Shown: positions 5,601-5,651 of the stretch, piece after piece
Layout: every line of letters starts with the position of its first letter
Numbering within the stretch: position 1 is the first letter of the stretch
Assembly: GCA_947306315.1 (NCBI GenBank)
Contig: CAMZGF010000044.1
Location: forward strand, 1-5,651
Direction of reading: 5' to 3'
DNA length: 5,651 nucleotides
Source: an uncultured Candidatus Saccharibacteria bacterium
Lineage (GTDB): Bacteria; Patescibacteriota; Saccharimonadia; Saccharimonadales; Saccharimonadaceae
Notes under the pieces: generated by a model
Database searches by the model: none
What the model saw: only the letters and a program-made list of their open reading frames with translations
What the model was told of the DNA's origin: nothing
Made by a program: the position numbers and the translations under genes

Positions 5601-5624
5601 CGCCTGAATATTCAGGCGTTTTTT
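5601..5624 (+). terminator. Rho-independent terminator of the 69-aa gene
   Basis: CGCCTGA (5601-5607) pairs with TCAGGCG (5612-5618) around ATAT and is followed by six T (5619-5624). The core is a perfect 18-bp palindrome. On the minus strand it is followed by AAATTT rather than a T run, so it should work mainly in the plus direction. Confidence 0.9.
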
Positions 5625-5651
5625 GTACCCAGAATAAGCACGAGGATATTG
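5625..5651. other. End of window, nothing identified
   Basis: The 27 bases after the terminator show no start codon with a ribosome site and no recognisable protein end on either strand. Confidence 0.5.

Overview
The window looks like chromosomal DNA from a moderately AT-rich bacterium. The best guess is the Patescibacteria/CPR lineage Candidatus Saccharibacteria (TM7) or a close relative. The guess rests on the divergent acetate kinase, the sequence style of the FtsX/MacB-type permease, short genes with extended -10 promoters (TGnTATAAT) placed so close to start codons that the mRNAs would be leaderless, and exclusive use of TAA stops (all seven genes). It is an inference from remembered family style, not a search result. 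The CIRCE element alone would also fit Firmicutes or other HrcA-bearing bacteria. The genes read through in the standard code.

Layout. Positions 1-2013 (+) hold an ABC exporter pair: a 5'-truncated MacB/LolD-type ATPase, then an FtsX/MacB-type permease translationally coupled to it by a TAATG overlap. A 14-bp-stem terminator at 2021-2052 sits between the permease and a convergent, divergent-type acetate kinase gene (3256-2051, minus strand) and contains the last two bases of the latter's stop codon. The 198-bp intergenic region 3257-3454 separates ackA from the divergent dnaJ. It contains the ackA extended -10 promoter, an unexplained 102-nt element bounded by 25-nt inverted repeats, and a near-perfect CIRCE (HrcA operator) that overlaps the probable dnaJ promoter.

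Positions 3455-4369 (+) encode a DnaJ-type co-chaperone lacking the zinc-finger domain. A two-gene unit follows: a secreted helical/coiled-coil protein (4388-4921), apparently from a leaderless promoter, overlapped by a single-pass membrane protein (4911-5273). A 69-aa orphan (5349-5558, TTG start) has its own promoter, a short tandem repeat behind it and a terminator at 5601-5624.

Functionally these are several independent small transcription units rather than one pathway: export across the membrane, substrate-level phosphorylation (acetyl phosphate/acetate), heat-shock-controlled protein folding, and a cell-envelope protein pair of unknown role. No complete new system can be demonstrated. 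The most likely undescribed items are the 3301-3402 inverted-repeat element and the exported protein pair.
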